Numbered from the stretch's first letter, positions 48,365-57,984 are shown. The stretch is DNA of 64,000 nucleotides from Oerskovia paurometabola (GCF_016907365.1 NZ_JAFBBV010000001.1:3162001-3226000); one strand, 5' to 3'. Notes: a model not told the origin generated them from the letters alone. Program-made: numbers and translations.

Positions 48365-49464
48365 TTGGCCACCACGATCGTGTCGCCCACCTCGAGGTCG
48401 CCCCCGGTCACCTCGACCAGGCCGTTGGCGAACGTCCCGAGCTCGACAGGCACGAGCTGGGTGCTGTCGCCGGCCGAGGTCTCGACGGCGAAGCCGCCCC
48501 CCGGCTGCGCGAGCAGGGCCAGGACGGGCACGGTCAGCACGTCGGTCGCGCGGGTCCGGGTGAGCAGGAGCGTGACGGCGACGTTGTCGAGAGACTCGGC
48601 CGCAGCCGGGTCGTCGAGCGTGAGGGTCACCGGCACCTTGAGCGTCTTGCCGTCGCCGCCCTCCTGCTCGACCGGTGCCCCCACCTCGGCGACCGTTCCC
48701 GTCGTGGAGACGCCTCCCGGGAGGGTGATCGCCACGTTGGTGCCGACGGGGGCGACGGGGGCCTGTGCCTGGTCGAGGAAGGCCTGGACCTGCTTGTCCG
48801 GTCCCGTGACGGAGAGGATCTCGGGACCGGCGGTGTCGCCCACCTGCGCCTTGTGCGACTGCACGCGGACGTCGACGAGCGAGAAGACGACCCGGCCCAG
48901 ATCGATCGTGCCGGTCTGCTCGACCTTCAGCGACTTCTGCCACTTCTTGATCGCGGCCGTCGTGCTCTCGCTGAACGTGGAGTCGGGCTTCGCGACGAAG
49001 AAGCCCAGCTGGGCGAGGTTCTGCTCGAGCTGGAGGACGTCGTTCCCCGGGGACATCCCGGCGGTGAACGTGCGCCAGGCGGGCAGGGTCCCTCGCAGCA
49101 GGGTCACGGGGAGGTCGTCGATCCGGAACAGCTCCTGGCCCACGGTGACCACCGTGCCCGGTGCGGGAAGCCCGGTGATCACCCCGGTGAGCTCGGTCCC
49201 CAGGTCGCGTTGCGCGTTGTGGGCCAAGGTGCCCTGGGTCCGGACCTGCTCCGTGAGGTCACCGCGGGTCACGGTCACGGTCTCGAGCTCGAGCCGGGTG
49301 CTCGTGGGGTCGGGGGCCGCGGGCGGACGCGTGAGAGCGACCACGCCGACGACGGCCGCGACGGCCGCGAGGGCGCCGAGGGTCGTCAGGATCCAGCGTC
49401 GTGCTCGATGAGGGCGGGCGGTGGTGGTCGCCGAGGACTGGTCAGTGGTGGTGGGAGCGCTCAC
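48361..49464 (-). CDS. Membrane-fusion/adaptor protein with inserted peptidoglycan-binding domain
   Basis: The 367-residue protein has one N-terminal membrane helix (about 25-46), then a MacA/HlyD-like barrel. A PG_binding_1 domain is inserted about residues 140-180 (NDVLQLEQNLAQLGFFV and STTAAIKKWQKSLK), where Gram-negative MacA has its coiled-coil hairpin. Beta-barrel and C-terminal domains follow (GTNVAITLPGG, LEVGDTIVVAK). In Gram-positives such adaptors link a MacB pump to the cell wall. The ATG at 49464 overlaps the lipoprotein stop. Arrangement with a MacB ATPase and permease supports the role. Confidence 0.88.
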   Translation of the reverse strand: MSAPTTTDQSSATTTARPHRARRWILTTLGALAAVAAVVGVVALTRPPAAPDPTSTRLELETVTVTRGDLTEQVRTQGTLAHNAQRDLGTELTGVITGLPAPGTVVTVGQELFRIDDLPVTLLRGTLPAWRTFTAGMSPGNDVLQLEQNLAQLGFFVAKPDSTFSESTTAAIKKWQKSLKVEQTGTIDLGRVVFSLVDVRVQSHKAQVGDTAGPEILSVTGPDKQVQAFLDQAQAPVAPVGTNVAITLPGGVSTTGTVAEVGAPVEQEGGDGKTLKVPVTLTLDDPAAAESLDNVAVTLLLTRTRATDVLTVPVLALLAQPGGGFAVETSAGDSTQLVPVELGTFANGLVEVTGGDLEVGDTIVVAK

Positions 49465-49943
49465 TGGACGGCTTCCTGGCTCTTGGCGTAGCAGGTGTCG
49501 ACGACGTCGGGGTCGATCTCAGGACCGAGCGCCTCGCTCATGCCCGATCCCTTGACGGGGTCGGGGTAGTCGTAGCCGGCCTCGCGCATGCACGCGGCGA
49601 AGGCCAGCTGGGCCTCGAACATCTCGTCCTCGGACGGCATGTTCTCGTCGACAGGGGCCTCGCCGATGTCGTCGATGCAGGCCGTGTACGCGGTGTCGAA
49701 AGCCGCCGACTCCTCGCTCGTCATCGACGGCGTGGTGCCACCCCCCTCGCTCATGGCGACGAGGTCGTAGCCGGCGTCGAGCATGCAGTCGTCGACGTCC
49801 TGCCGCCACTCCTCGATGGTCATCTTGGGGGCTCCCGTGTCGAGCTCCGGGTCGGAGTCCGCAGCGGGGGAGCAGGCGGAGACCGCGAGGAGCAGGCCCG
49901 TCCCGAGGACTGCGGTGAGGGAACGGATGGTCGTCGTGCGCAC
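49461..49943 (-). CDS. Small lipoprotein with repeated C-M-x-x-A-G-Y-D motifs
   Basis: I do not recognise a named family. The 160-residue protein has a lipobox (AVSAC, Cys24), then an acidic mature domain with two similar motifs, DCMLDAGYDL (about 53-62) and ACMREAGYDYPDP (about 116-128), plus ACIDD and DTCYAKS. That gives six or so cysteines in the mature part, probably paired. It leads the exporter operon and is divergent from the two-component genes, so a surface sensor or substrate-binding role for the pump is plausible. AAAGGA lies 7 nt before GTG 49943. Confidence 0.7.
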   Translation of the reverse strand: MRTTTIRSLTAVLGTGLLLAVSACSPAADSDPELDTGAPKMTIEEWRQDVDDCMLDAGYDLVAMSEGGGTTPSMTSEESAAFDTAYTACIDDIGEAPVDENMPSEDEMFEAQLAFAACMREAGYDYPDPVKGSGMSEALGPEIDPDVVDTCYAKSQEAVQ

Positions 49944-50011
49944 AGTGGTGTCCTTTCGTCGCGTCGAGGTCGGGCGACCTGACGTGCTGCGCCGATCTCA
50001 TCAAGCCCCTG

Positions 50012-50051
50012 GTTGCGGAAAAGTAAGGTCCGCGCCTTACCTCGACGCAAC
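50012..50051. promoter_or_regulatory. 40-bp double dyad between the exporter and two-component operons
   Basis: The order is GTTGCG, 5 nt, GTAAGG, 6 nt, CCTTAC, 5 nt, CGCAAC. Both the inner and outer pairs are perfect and share one centre (50031/50032). It lies 69 bp upstream of the lipoprotein start and about 80 bp upstream of the response-regulator start, the place expected for a dimer or tetramer of a shared regulator, most simply the adjacent response regulator. Confidence 0.6.
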
Positions 50052-50132
50052 CTTCTCCGTGGTCTCCTGGGGGAGATGGATCGGCGGGGCGCCGCGAACG
50101 GGCTTCCCGAGCGAAGGAAGGTGGACACGCAC

Positions 50133-50795
50133 GTGCGAGTGCTGATCGTGGAGGACGAGGAGTACCTGGCCGACGCCGTCCGGGCGCGTCTGGCCATGGA
50201 GGCGATCGCGGCCGACGTGGCCCCGGACGGCGACGCGGCGCTCCTCGCCGTCGAGCTGTGCGACTACGACGTGGTGCTGCTCGACCGGGACATCCCCGGT
50301 GTGCACGGGGACGAGGTCTGTCGGCGCCTGGCGGCCGACCCTGCCGCGCCCGCGGTGCTGATGCTCACGGCAGCGGGGACCCTCGACGACCGTGTGGACG
50401 GGCTCGGCCTCGGCGCCGACGACTACCTGTCCAAGCCGTTCGAGTTCCCCGAGCTCATCGCCCGGCTCCGCGCCCTCAACCGGCGCAGCTTCACGTCCCG
50501 GCCTCCGGTGCTCGAGCGACGCGGAGTCCGCCTGGACCCGTTCCGCCGCGAGGTCACGGTCAGGGGTCGGCGCGTCACCCTGACCCGGAAGGAGTTCGCG
50601 GTACTGGAGCTGCTCCTGGCGGCCGACGGAGCCGTGGTCAGCGCGGAGACGCTCCTGGAGAAGGCCTGGGACGAGAACGCCAACCCCTTCACGCACGCCG
50701 TCAAGGTGACCCTCAGCACGCTGCGGCGCAAGCTCGGCGACCCGGGAGTCATCGCCACGGTGCCCGGTGCGGGGTACGTGATCAGCGATGACTAG
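50133..50795 (+). CDS. OmpR/PhoB family response regulator
   Basis: From GTG 50133 the protein has 220 residues: a receiver domain with acidic pocket Glu7/Asp8, phosphoacceptor Asp51 in LLDRDIPG, Thr79 and Lys101 in LSKPFEF; then a winged-helix domain (about 122-218) with VTLTRKEFAVLELLL and VKVTLSTLRRKLG. It should be phosphorylated by the next gene's kinase and control the divergent exporter operon. AAGGAAGG lies about 11 nt upstream; an in-frame GTG at 50121 overlaps that site and is less likely. It overlaps the kinase gene by 8 nt. Confidence 0.92.
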   Translation: MRVLIVEDEEYLADAVRARLAMEAIAADVAPDGDAALLAVELCDYDVVLLDRDIPGVHGDEVCRRLAADPAAPAVLMLTAAGTLDDRVDGLGLGADDYLSKPFEFPELIARLRALNRRSFTSRPPVLERRGVRLDPFRREVTVRGRRVTLTRKEFAVLELLLAADGAVVSAETLLEKAWDENANPFTHAVKVTLSTLRRKLGDPGVIATVPGAGYVISDD

Positions 50796-52056
50796 CCCGC
50801 GGCCCACCCCGCCGCCGGACCTCGACGGCAGGGAGCCGGAGACGAAGCGCTACCGTCTGACGGTGCGCGCGCGGCTCGCACTGACCTACTCGGCGCTCCT
50901 TACGGGGGCGGGCATCGTCCTGCTCGCGATCGTCTACGTCTTCATGCGCTATGTCCCCACCTACGACTTTGCCACGGCGACGACGGCGTCCACCGACGCG
51001 GCCTCGGTCGCCCCCGGGGGCTCGCCGCTCCCCACCGGAGACCCGACGGCACCGGCAGCGGTGGTCGTCCCCGCGTCCGAGCTCCTCGTGACGTCGAGCG
51101 AGCAGCTCCTCAACCTCCTGCTCGTGACCTCGATCGTCGTGCTCGTCGTCCTGGCGGTGGTGGGCACCGCGGTGGGCTGGGCGGTGGCGGGCCGGATGCT
51201 CCGGCCGTTGCAGGACATCAACTCGGCCGTGCACCGGGCGAGCGAGGGCGACCTGGCGCAGCGGATCCGGTTGTCCGGACCCCGGGACGAGATCTCGGAG
51301 CTCGCCGAGAGCTTCGACGAGATGCTCGATCGCCTCGACCGGTCCTTCACGGCCACGCGCCGCTTCGCGGCCAACGCCTCGCACGAGCTGCGGACCCCGC
51401 TCGCGACGACCCGGGCCATGCTGGACGTCGCCCTGGCCCAGCACGACGACCCGGAGGAGAGGATCGTGTTCGACCGTCTCCGGGTCATGAACGAGCGGAA
51501 CATCGAGACCGTGACGGCTCTCCTGGACCTGGCCAGGATCGACTCCTCGCCCCCGCACCTCGAACGGTTCGACCCGGCACGGGTCGTCGCTCAGGTGATC
51601 GAGTCGTGCGCCGAGGAGGCGGCGGCCCACGACGTCCGGATCGAGCAGAGCCTGACCGGCACGACGCTCGACGGCGAACCCGTCCTGCTGCGCCAGCTCG
51701 TCACCAACCTGGTGCAGAACGGCATCCGGCACAACGTGCCCGGTGGCTTTCTCGCGGTCGATGCCGGGCCCTGCGACCCTCCCGGGGGGTGGGCGATCGA
51801 GGTCGTCAGCTCCGGTCCGGTCCTCGACCCCGCGGCGGTCGAGGGCTTCACCGACCCTTTCACCCGAGGAGCGGGGCGCACGAGGGCCACGACGGCGACG
51901 GGGCAGGGCCTGGGGCTGTCGATCGTCGCGGCGATCGTCGAGCGTTTCCGTGGTGAGCTCCGGCTCGCACCGCGCCCGGAAGGAGGACTGCGGGCTGTCG
52001 TCCTGCTCCCGCCCCCGGTGCGCGCCAGGTCGCAACCCGACGCCACCGGGTCCTGA
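50788..52056 (+). CDS. Sensor histidine kinase
   Basis: The 422-residue protein has a membrane helix (about 31-53), an extracytoplasmic loop of about 55 residues rich in Thr, Ala and Pro, a second helix (about 109-133) and a HAMP domain (134-185). The HisKA H-box SHELRTP follows (His199), then the N-box LVTNLVQNGIRHN (about 303-315) and the G-box GQGLGLS (about 372-378). The sensing loop is too short for a folded ligand domain, so it may sense within the membrane or through a partner such as the nearby lipoprotein. It is translated from an ATG inside the regulator gene (ATGACTAG overlap). Confidence 0.92.
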   Translation: MTSPRPTPPPDLDGREPETKRYRLTVRARLALTYSALLTGAGIVLLAIVYVFMRYVPTYDFATATTASTDAASVAPGGSPLPTGDPTAPAAVVVPASELLVTSSEQLLNLLLVTSIVVLVVLAVVGTAVGWAVAGRMLRPLQDINSAVHRASEGDLAQRIRLSGPRDEISELAESFDEMLDRLDRSFTATRRFAANASHELRTPLATTRAMLDVALAQHDDPEERIVFDRLRVMNERNIETVTALLDLARIDSSPPHLERFDPARVVAQVIESCAEEAAAHDVRIEQSLTGTTLDGEPVLLRQLVTNLVQNGIRHNVPGGFLAVDAGPCDPPGGWAIEVVSSGPVLDPAAVEGFTDPFTRGAGRTRATTATGQGLGLSIVAAIVERFRGELRLAPRPEGGLRAVVLLPPPVRARSQPDATGS

Positions 52057-52154
52057 TCCGCCCGCTTCTCCTGCCGGCGCCGGCCTGGCGGGTCACGCCC
52101 TCGAAGGTGGAGTCCTCCGCCGCCCGCGCGCGACCCCGGTCCTGCGCCCGACCC

Positions 52155-53219
52155 TCAGTCCTGCGCCCGCTCCGCGAGCATCTCCGCGACCCGGCCGAGG
52201 TTGCCCAGCATCGCGCGGTTCTCGTCGATGCTCCCGAGCCGTTGCCCCGACCCCAGCCCCACTCCCCCCGCACGCGGTGCGGCGAGGAGCGTGACGTCGT
52301 CGAGCCCCGACGCCGGGAGGCCGATCCGGCGCCACGGCACCGTCACGAGCGACGCGAGCTCACCGAGGTTCGGCCCCGAGCACTGCGAGACCTTCGCGGG
52401 CGGCAGCCCGGCCCAGACCCCGACGCCGCGCTCGACCGCGCGCGCGGCCAGCTCCCAGCCCTTCTCGTCCCAGCCGTCGGCCCGGGCCGCGAGGTCCAGG
52501 CCCACGGCGTCGGCACCGGCGAGGACGACGGGAGCGATCCCGACCCACGCGGGCCCCACGTGCACGACGCTGCGCGCACCCCCGTCCCGCACCGCCCCCA
52601 GGACCGTCTCGAGGCCCTCCACGATCGCGGGCCCCTCGACCGGCCGCAGGCGGGAGAACCCGGAGAACGTGGGCAGCACGCCCGCGTTGATCTGACCCAG
52701 CAGCGGCTCGGAGACCTGCACCACGAGCTCGGCGCCGGGGACCTGTCGTCGCACCTCGTCGAGGTGCGCCCGCACCCCGACGGCGAGCGACGCGGCCAGG
52801 TCGGCCCGCGCGCCCAGGTCGGCGAGCACCCTGTCCCCGCGCGCGAGGTACAGCTCGGCCGCGAGCGTCCACGGCCCCACGACCGACACCGCGAGCGGCC
52901 CGACGTACCCGTGCCCGGCGATCGCGAGCGCCCCGAGGTCGTCCCGGAGGAAGGCCCTGGCCCGGCGCTCGTCCATGCCGGGCCGGTCCGCGAGCTTCCA
53001 CCCGTGCGGCCCGACCTCGACGGGCAGGTCCGCGAGCAGGGTCGCGGTGCGGCCCACGCCGTCGGACCCTGGTCCCCGCTGGGGCAGACGCACGAGGAAC
53101 GGGACGGGCGTGACGCCCGTGGGGACCTCGGCGAGGTCCCCGAAGATCATCTGCTGCGCCTCGAGGACGTCGGTGCCCTCGCCGCCGGGCCACGGCCCGT
53201 GGCCGCTGACTGACGTCAT
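52155..53219 (-). CDS. Methionine synthase-like protein (MetE C-terminal superfamily)
   Basis: The 354-residue protein matches the stand-alone MetE-like proteins found beside mnmA and ligA in actinobacteria. It has LAVSVVGPWTLAAEL, LVVQVSEPLLGQINAG, SVVHVGPAWVG and the late SQCSGPNLGEL segment holding a Cys. The zinc-ligand pattern is weaker than in the protein at 32820-33941: HVG lacks the Cys two residues on. Its methyl-transfer function is therefore uncertain. AGGAG lies 8 nt before ATG 53219, which outranks an in-frame start at 53264. It lies downstream of mnmA, from which the oppositely oriented SnoaL-like gene separates it. Confidence 0.75.
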   Translation of the reverse strand: MTSVSGHGPWPGGEGTDVLEAQQMIFGDLAEVPTGVTPVPFLVRLPQRGPGSDGVGRTATLLADLPVEVGPHGWKLADRPGMDERRARAFLRDDLGALAIAGHGYVGPLAVSVVGPWTLAAELYLARGDRVLADLGARADLAASLAVGVRAHLDEVRRQVPGAELVVQVSEPLLGQINAGVLPTFSGFSRLRPVEGPAIVEGLETVLGAVRDGGARSVVHVGPAWVGIAPVVLAGADAVGLDLAARADGWDEKGWELAARAVERGVGVWAGLPPAKVSQCSGPNLGELASLVTVPWRRIGLPASGLDDVTLLAAPRAGGVGLGSGQRLGSIDENRAMLGNLGRVAEMLAERAQD

Positions 53220-53463
53220 GTCCAGGTCTCCTTGCTGTTCGACGTGCTCGACGACCGGCCCCACGGCCCGGCCGGTCCATCAACTGCCTCGACTGCACCG
53301 ACGGCGTCCGTTCCTCGGACGCTCGCCGGATAACTCACCCGGGCATCACCCGCACGAACTCTTGCGGTGTCCCTCTCTCCGAGTGAAGGCTGATGAGTAT
53401 GCACCACAGACCGTGACGACGCGGTGGCCGCTGGACCGACCCCGCCGGACGAGCGAGGCGGAC

Positions 53464-54021
53464 ATGAGCAGCAGCAGGCACGAGGCGACCGGGACCACCC
53501 TTCCCGGCGACCGGGACGAGGCGGACACGACCGCCGCCCACACGACCAACAAGGCGGCCGCGATCGCGGTCCACACGCAGGCCATCCCTGGGAACCACGC
53601 CGAGGCGCTCGCGGCGCTCGTCGCCGCCGACTTCCACAACCACGACCCGGCCCCCGGCTGCTCGGGCGGCATCGAGGGGCTCGTCGCGACCATGCACTGG
53701 TTCTCGGACGCGTTCTCGGACCAGCGCGTCGAGGTGCTGCACGCGGTCGCCGAGGGCGACCTGGTGGCGCTGCACGTCGCGTTCAGCGCCCGGCACACGG
53801 GCTACTTCCGGGGCCTGGCCCCGACGGGCCGTCACTTCACGGTCCGCGAGATGCACATGCTGCGCTTCGTGGACGGGCGCGAGGCCGAGCACTGGGCGGT
53901 GCGCGACGACGCGTGGCTCGTGCGCGAGCTCAGCGAGCACCCCGTCGTCCCGACGAGCGCGGTGCTCGCCGCGACGCAGCCCGGTGCCGCGGTGGGGAGC
54001 AGCGTCCCGGTCGCGGTGTGA
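53464..54021 (+). CDS. SnoaL-like / ester cyclase-type protein
   Basis: The 185-residue protein has a polar N-terminus of about 30 residues, then a SnoaL/NTF2-like cone fold: AIPGNHAEALAALVAADFHNHDP (read as helix then strand), LHAVAEGDLVALHVAFSARHTG, APTGRHFTVREMHMLRF and EAEHWAVRDDAWLVREL. The NHDP and EHW motifs are usual in the SnoaL-like polyketide-cyclase-related family, whose bacterial members are mostly of unknown role. GAGGCGG lies just upstream of ATG 53464. It is convergent with mnmA, with only 22 bp between them. Confidence 0.75.
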   Translation: MSSSRHEATGTTLPGDRDEADTTAAHTTNKAAAIAVHTQAIPGNHAEALAALVAADFHNHDPAPGCSGGIEGLVATMHWFSDAFSDQRVEVLHAVAEGDLVALHVAFSARHTGYFRGLAPTGRHFTVREMHMLRFVDGREAEHWAVRDDAWLVRELSEHPVVPTSAVLAATQPGAAVGSSVPVAV

Positions 54022-54043
54022 CGAGTGGCGCACGGCCGGTCAT

Positions 54044-55300
54044 TCAGCGGGCGGCGCTCGCCGCGCGCTGCGCCCGGTAGGCGCGCTGCACGGTCGACTG
54101 CCCGATCACGCGCGTCCCCTGGTACACGACGAGCGACTGCCCTGCGGCCACGCCGCGCAGCGTCTCACCCGTGAGCTCGACCTCCGTGCGCGCTCCGTCG
54201 GCGGCACCGGGCGCCTCACGACCGTCCGCCTGCCCGACGACGGCGCGCACCCGCGCAGGGACCGGCACCCCGTGGGCACGCACCTGGACCGACGCGTCGA
54301 ACCAGCCGGACACCTGGCCGGCTCCCGCACCGTCGGGCCCGGGCCCGGCAGGGGCCTGCTCCCACCCGGCGGCCGCGAGGACGTCGTCCGCGAGCCACAC
54401 CGAGCGGTCCCCCTCGATGCGGTCGACCGTGAGCAGCTCTGCCGGACCCACGACGACCCGGTTGGAGACCGGCTCGACCTCGAGCACGTAGCGCGGCTTG
54501 CCGTCCGCGGCCGGTCGCCCCAGGGACAGGCCCTTGCGCTGGCCGACCGTGAACGCGTAGGCCCCCTCGTGCTCCCCGAGGACCTCGCCCGAGGTGTCGA
54601 CGATCTCGCCCGTGCGCGCGCCCAGGCGCGCCTTGAGGAAGCCCTGCGTGTCGCCGTCGGACACGAAGCAGATGTCGTAGGAGTCGGGCTTGTTCGAGAC
54701 CGACAGGCCTCGCCGCTCGGCCTCGGCACGGACCTCGTCCTTGGACGCGAAGCCGCCGAGCGGGAAGATCGACCGGGCCAGCCGTTCCTGGCCCATCACG
54801 GCGAGCACGTACGACTGGTCCTTGGCCTCGTTGGGCGAGCGGTGCAGCTCGCGGACGGTACGGGTCACGGGCTCACCGTCCGTCCCCGGGACCGTGACCT
54901 CGCGCGTGAGGACCTGTGCGTAGTGGCCCGTGGCGACCGCGTCGAAACCGAGCGCCGTGGCCTTGTCGAGCAGCGCCTCGAACTTGATGTGCTCGTTGCA
55001 GCGCACGCACGGGTTGGGCGTGCGCCCGGCCTCGTACTCGGACAGGAAGTCCGCGACGACCGTGTCCTCGAAGCGCTCCGACAGGTCCCACACGTAGTAC
55101 GGGATGCCCAGCACGTCGGCGGCGCGGCGCGCGTCGCCCGCGTCCTCGATCGAGCAGCAGCCGCGCGAACCCGCCCGGAACTGCTCGCGGTTGCGCGACA
55201 GGGCCATGTGCACGCCGACCACCTCGTGGCCGGCCTCGACGGCCAGGGCCGCCGCGACGGCCGAGTCGACACCGCCGGACATCGCTGCCAGGACTCTCAT
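54044..55300 (-). CDS. mnmA: tRNA-specific 2-thiouridylase MnmA
   Basis: The 418-residue protein has the N-terminal PP-loop [13 protein letters not shown], the [14 protein letters not shown] segment, catalytic Cys in [12 protein letters not shown] (about residue 102) and the second Cys in [11 protein letters not shown] (about 213), then [12 protein letters not shown] and a C-terminal beta barrel. It 2-thiolates U34 of Lys, Glu and Gln tRNAs using sulfur passed from the cysteine desulfurase encoded just upstream. ATG 55300 overlaps that gene's stop as ATGA. Compared with the usual length, it has a short insertion near residues 320-330 and 365-375, rich in Gly, Pro and Ala. Confidence 0.94.
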   Translation of the reverse strand: MRVLAAMSGGVDSAVAAALAVEAGHEVVGVHMALSRNREQFRAGSRGCCSIEDAGDARRAADVLGIPYYVWDLSERFEDTVVADFLSEYEAGRTPNPCVRCNEHIKFEALLDKATALGFDAVATGHYAQVLTREVTVPGTDGEPVTRTVRELHRSPNEAKDQSYVLAVMGQERLARSIFPLGGFASKDEVRAEAERRGLSVSNKPDSYDICFVSDGDTQGFLKARLGARTGEIVDTSGEVLGEHEGAYAFTVGQRKGLSLGRPAADGKPRYVLEVEPVSNRVVVGPAELLTVDRIEGDRSVWLADDVLAAAGWEQAPAGPGPDGAGAGQVSGWFDASVQVRAHGVPVPARVRAVVGQADGREAPGAADGARTEVELTGETLRGVAAGQSLVVYQGTRVIGQSTVQRAYRAQRAASAAR

Positions 55301-56565
55301 GCGGACCTCCCTGTCGTGGCGGCCGGGCGCGTCCTCGGGGGCCCGGACCGGGCCGACGACGCCAGCCCGGCGGCCTGGGCGCGCGCCACCACCTGCGGCA
55401 GCGCGTCGAGAAGTCGCGCGACGTCGTCGTGCGTCGAGGTCGCCCCGAGCGAGAACCGCAGCGCGCCGCGCGCGTCCTCCTCCGAGACCCCCATCGCGAG
55501 CAGGACGTGCGAGGGCTGCGGCACACCCGCCTGGCACGCCGACCCGGTGGACGTCTGCACGCCCGCCGAGTCGAGCAGGTACAGCAACGAGTCGCCCTCG
55601 GAGCCGGGGAACGTGAAGTGCGCGTTGCCAGGGAGCCGCAGGGACGGGTCGACCAGCGGGTCGGGGCCGCGCAGCACCGCGTCCGGCACGGCCGCCCGCA
55701 CACCCCGGACCAGGTCGTCGCGCAACGACGCGAGATGCTCGGACCGCTCGGCGCGAGCACCGACGGCCTCGGTCACCGCGACCGCGAACGACCGGATCGC
55801 GGGGGTGTCGAGCGTGCCCGAGCGCACGCCACGCTCCTGCCCACCGCCGTGCAGCACCGGGGTCAGGGGCAGCCCGCGCTTGGCGATCAGCGCACCGACA
55901 CCCATGGGTCCGCCGAGCTTGTGGCCCGTGAGCGTCAGGGCGTCGAGGCCGCTCTCAGCGAAGTCGACCGGCACCTGCCCGACGGCCTGCACCGCGTCGG
56001 AGTGCACGGGGATGCCGTAGGGACGGGCGATCTGCACGACCTCGTGGACAGGCTGGATCGTCCCGACCTCGTTGTTCGCCCACATGACCGAGATGAGCGC
56101 GACCTCGTCCCCCTTGGCCGCGAGCTCGGCGCGCAGGGCGTCGAGGTCGAGCCTGCCGTCGACGTCGACGGGTAGCAGGACGATCTCCGCGCCCGTGTGC
56201 TCGGCCATCCAGAAGGCCGGGTCGAGCACCGCGTGGTGCTCGACGGCCGAGACCAGGATGCGGCGACGGTGCGGCTCGGTGGTCCGTCGACCCCAGAACA
56301 GGCCCTTGATCGCGAGGTTGTCCGACTCCGTCCCCCCGGCCGTGAAGATCACCTCGCTCGGTCGCGCGCCGAGCGCAGCGGCGACGGCCTCGCGCGACTC
56401 CTCGACGACGCGGCGAGCGGCCCGGCCCGCCGCGTGCAGCGAGGACGGGTTGCCGGTCTGGGCGAGCTCCGCGACGAAGGCCTCGAGCGCGGCCGGCGAC
56501 ATGGGGGTCGTGGCGGCGTGGTCGAGGTAGGCGCCGTGCGAGGGCTCGGCGGGCGTGGCGGTCAT
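55297..56565 (-). CDS. Cysteine desulfurase (IscS/NifS family)
   Basis: The 422-residue PLP enzyme has [10 protein letters not shown] at the start, [14 protein letters not shown] (about 76-89), the PLP-binding Lys in [12 protein letters not shown] (about residue 214) and the catalytic Cys in STGSACQAG (about 341). It removes sulfur from cysteine and passes it to MnmA, the next gene. The long Arg/Pro-rich tail after residue 395 is unusual. ATG 56565 follows TGTGAT by 6 nt and has no ribosome site, so it may be leaderless; the frame extends only 29 codons upstream with no homology. Confidence 0.92.
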   Translation of the reverse strand: MTATPAEPSHGAYLDHAATTPMSPAALEAFVAELAQTGNPSSLHAAGRAARRVVEESREAVAAALGARPSEVIFTAGGTESDNLAIKGLFWGRRTTEPHRRRILVSAVEHHAVLDPAFWMAEHTGAEIVLLPVDVDGRLDLDALRAELAAKGDEVALISVMWANNEVGTIQPVHEVVQIARPYGIPVHSDAVQAVGQVPVDFAESGLDALTLTGHKLGGPMGVGALIAKRGLPLTPVLHGGGQERGVRSGTLDTPAIRSFAVAVTEAVGARAERSEHLASLRDDLVRGVRAAVPDAVLRGPDPLVDPSLRLPGNAHFTFPGSEGDSLLYLLDSAGVQTSTGSACQAGVPQPSHVLLAMGVSEEDARGALRFSLGATSTHDDVARLLDALPQVVARAQAAGLASSARSGPPRTRPAATTGRSA

Positions 56566-56756
56566 GAGGCGATCACAGTCGTCCAGTCTACGAAGGTATT
56601 CGCGGCCGCCGCCGCCACGGTGCGCACGAGGTCCGTGAGTTCTGTGGAGCATTGCTGGACAGCACAGGAAAAACCGATATCTTGACAGATGCTCGTTCGC
56701 CTCCTGGAACCCCGCAGACTGACCGTCGCGCCTCGTCGCACGGCCGGGGTCCGCTC

Positions 56757-57896
56757 ATGAACGGCGACACCTCGACCGCCCCGCCTCCCGTCCCTCCTCA
56801 CCCCGTGCGAGCGTTCTGCCCCATGCCCGACGACGTCGCGACCTCCCGCGTGGTCCTCTCACCGCAGGATCCGCGAGCCCACGCGAGCGACCGCCTGCGG
56901 TGGGCCATGCTGCCCCGTGAGCTCCGCGACGAGATCGAGGCCACGATGGAGGCGCACGTGGTCGAGGAGATCAGCGTCGTGAGCGGCTTCAGCCCTGGCA
57001 TGGGGTCGTTGCTCCGGCTGTCGACGGGCGGGCAGGTCTTCCTCAAGGCGGCGCGCACGCGCGACGAACGCGAGTGCGCCGACCTGCACCGCGCCGAGGC
57101 ACGCATCGCGACCCGCCTGCCCTCGACGGTCCCGACGCCGCGCTTCCTGTGGGGCCACGGCGACGGCGACTGGATCGTGCTCGCCTACGAGGCGATCGAC
57201 GGCTACCCGCCGCAGGTCCCGTGGGAGCCCGCGGTGCTCGCGAGGGTCCTCGACACCCTCGACGACCTGGCACGTGTCCCCGGGGCCCGGCAGATCCCGC
57301 TCCCACCGGCCGGACCACAGCTCGCGTCCACCGCGATCGGGTGGGGTCGGATGCTGCGCGAGCCCTGGGAGCCCCTGGGGGCGCTCGCGCCGTGGGCAGC
57401 CCGTCGGCTCGCGTCGCTCGCCGAGCTCGAGCTGGGCGTCCTCGTAGCGTGCGAGGGGGAGTCGATCGTCCACGGCGACATGCGCGCGCGGAACCTGACC
57501 GTCACGGACGACAGGGTGTACGTCCTCGACTGGCCCTACGCGATGCGTGGGGCCGGGTGGCTGGACCTCGCGCACCTGCTCGTCACGGTCGGCTCGCAGG
57601 GCGTCGACGGCGTCTTCGACCCGCCAGAGGTGTGCGTGCCGACCGACGGCTCCCCACCTCTCGTGACCTGGGACGACGCCGAGCGTGCGGGGGCCTGGCT
57701 CACCGCGGTGTTCGACGACCACCCCCTCGGCGCCGAGGTGCACCCCGGAGACCTCCGGTCGATCGTCGGCGGGTTCGCGGGCTTCAGCATGGACGCCGCG
57801 CGCAGACCCGCCCCGCGGTCCGACCCGTGCCGCCCCACGGTGGCCCTCGGGCAGTCGGTCTCGGCCCTCGCCTGGCTGGAGCACCTGGGTCTGTGA
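56757..57896 (+). CDS. Aminoglycoside phosphotransferase-like protein
   Basis: The 379-residue protein has the APH/choline-kinase fold: N-lobe with LRLSTGGQVFLKAARTRDE, where the Lys may bind ATP (about residue 98), a hinge WIVLAYEAIDGYPP, the catalytic loop VHGDMRARNL (about 238-247) with Asp and Asn, and the metal-binding Asp in VYVLDWPY (about 257-264). It probably phosphorylates a small molecule; no evidence points to antibiotic resistance. ATG 56757 is preferred because the fold starts after it; an in-frame start at 56652 would add 35 residues. It is divergent from the cysteine desulfurase gene and shares a terminator with etfA. Confidence 0.82.
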   Translation: MNGDTSTAPPPVPPHPVRAFCPMPDDVATSRVVLSPQDPRAHASDRLRWAMLPRELRDEIEATMEAHVVEEISVVSGFSPGMGSLLRLSTGGQVFLKAARTRDERECADLHRAEARIATRLPSTVPTPRFLWGHGDGDWIVLAYEAIDGYPPQVPWEPAVLARVLDTLDDLARVPGARQIPLPPAGPQLASTAIGWGRMLREPWEPLGALAPWAARRLASLAELELGVLVACEGESIVHGDMRARNLTVTDDRVYVLDWPYAMRGAGWLDLAHLLVTVGSQGVDGVFDPPEVCVPTDGSPPLVTWDDAERAGAWLTAVFDDHPLGAEVHPGDLRSIVGGFAGFSMDAARRPAPRSDPCRPTVALGQSVSALAWLEHLGL

Positions 57897-57932
57897 CCCG
57901 CCTCGGTCGCTCGCGACCTCGTCCCCGGACGC

Positions 57933-57971
57933 ACGGACGCCCCGGCGGGCCGAGCCCGCCGGGGCGTCCGT
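57933..57971. terminator. Bidirectional terminator between the APH-like gene and etfA
   Basis: The arms 57933-57950 and 57954-57971 are perfect 18-nt complements with a 3-nt loop (CGA), the strongest hairpin in the window. It sits between convergent genes ending at 57896 and 57985. Confidence 0.9.
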
Positions 57972-57984
57972 CAGGGTCAGGGGG

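Noticed and set aside
52073..52084. GCCGGCGCCGGC as a terminator after the two-component genes
   Set aside because: The stem is only about 4 bp once a loop is allowed, and such short GC palindromes are common at this base composition.
56757..57896. An aminoglycoside resistance gene
   Set aside because: Only the general kinase fold and catalytic loop are seen; the family is broad and most members are not resistance enzymes.
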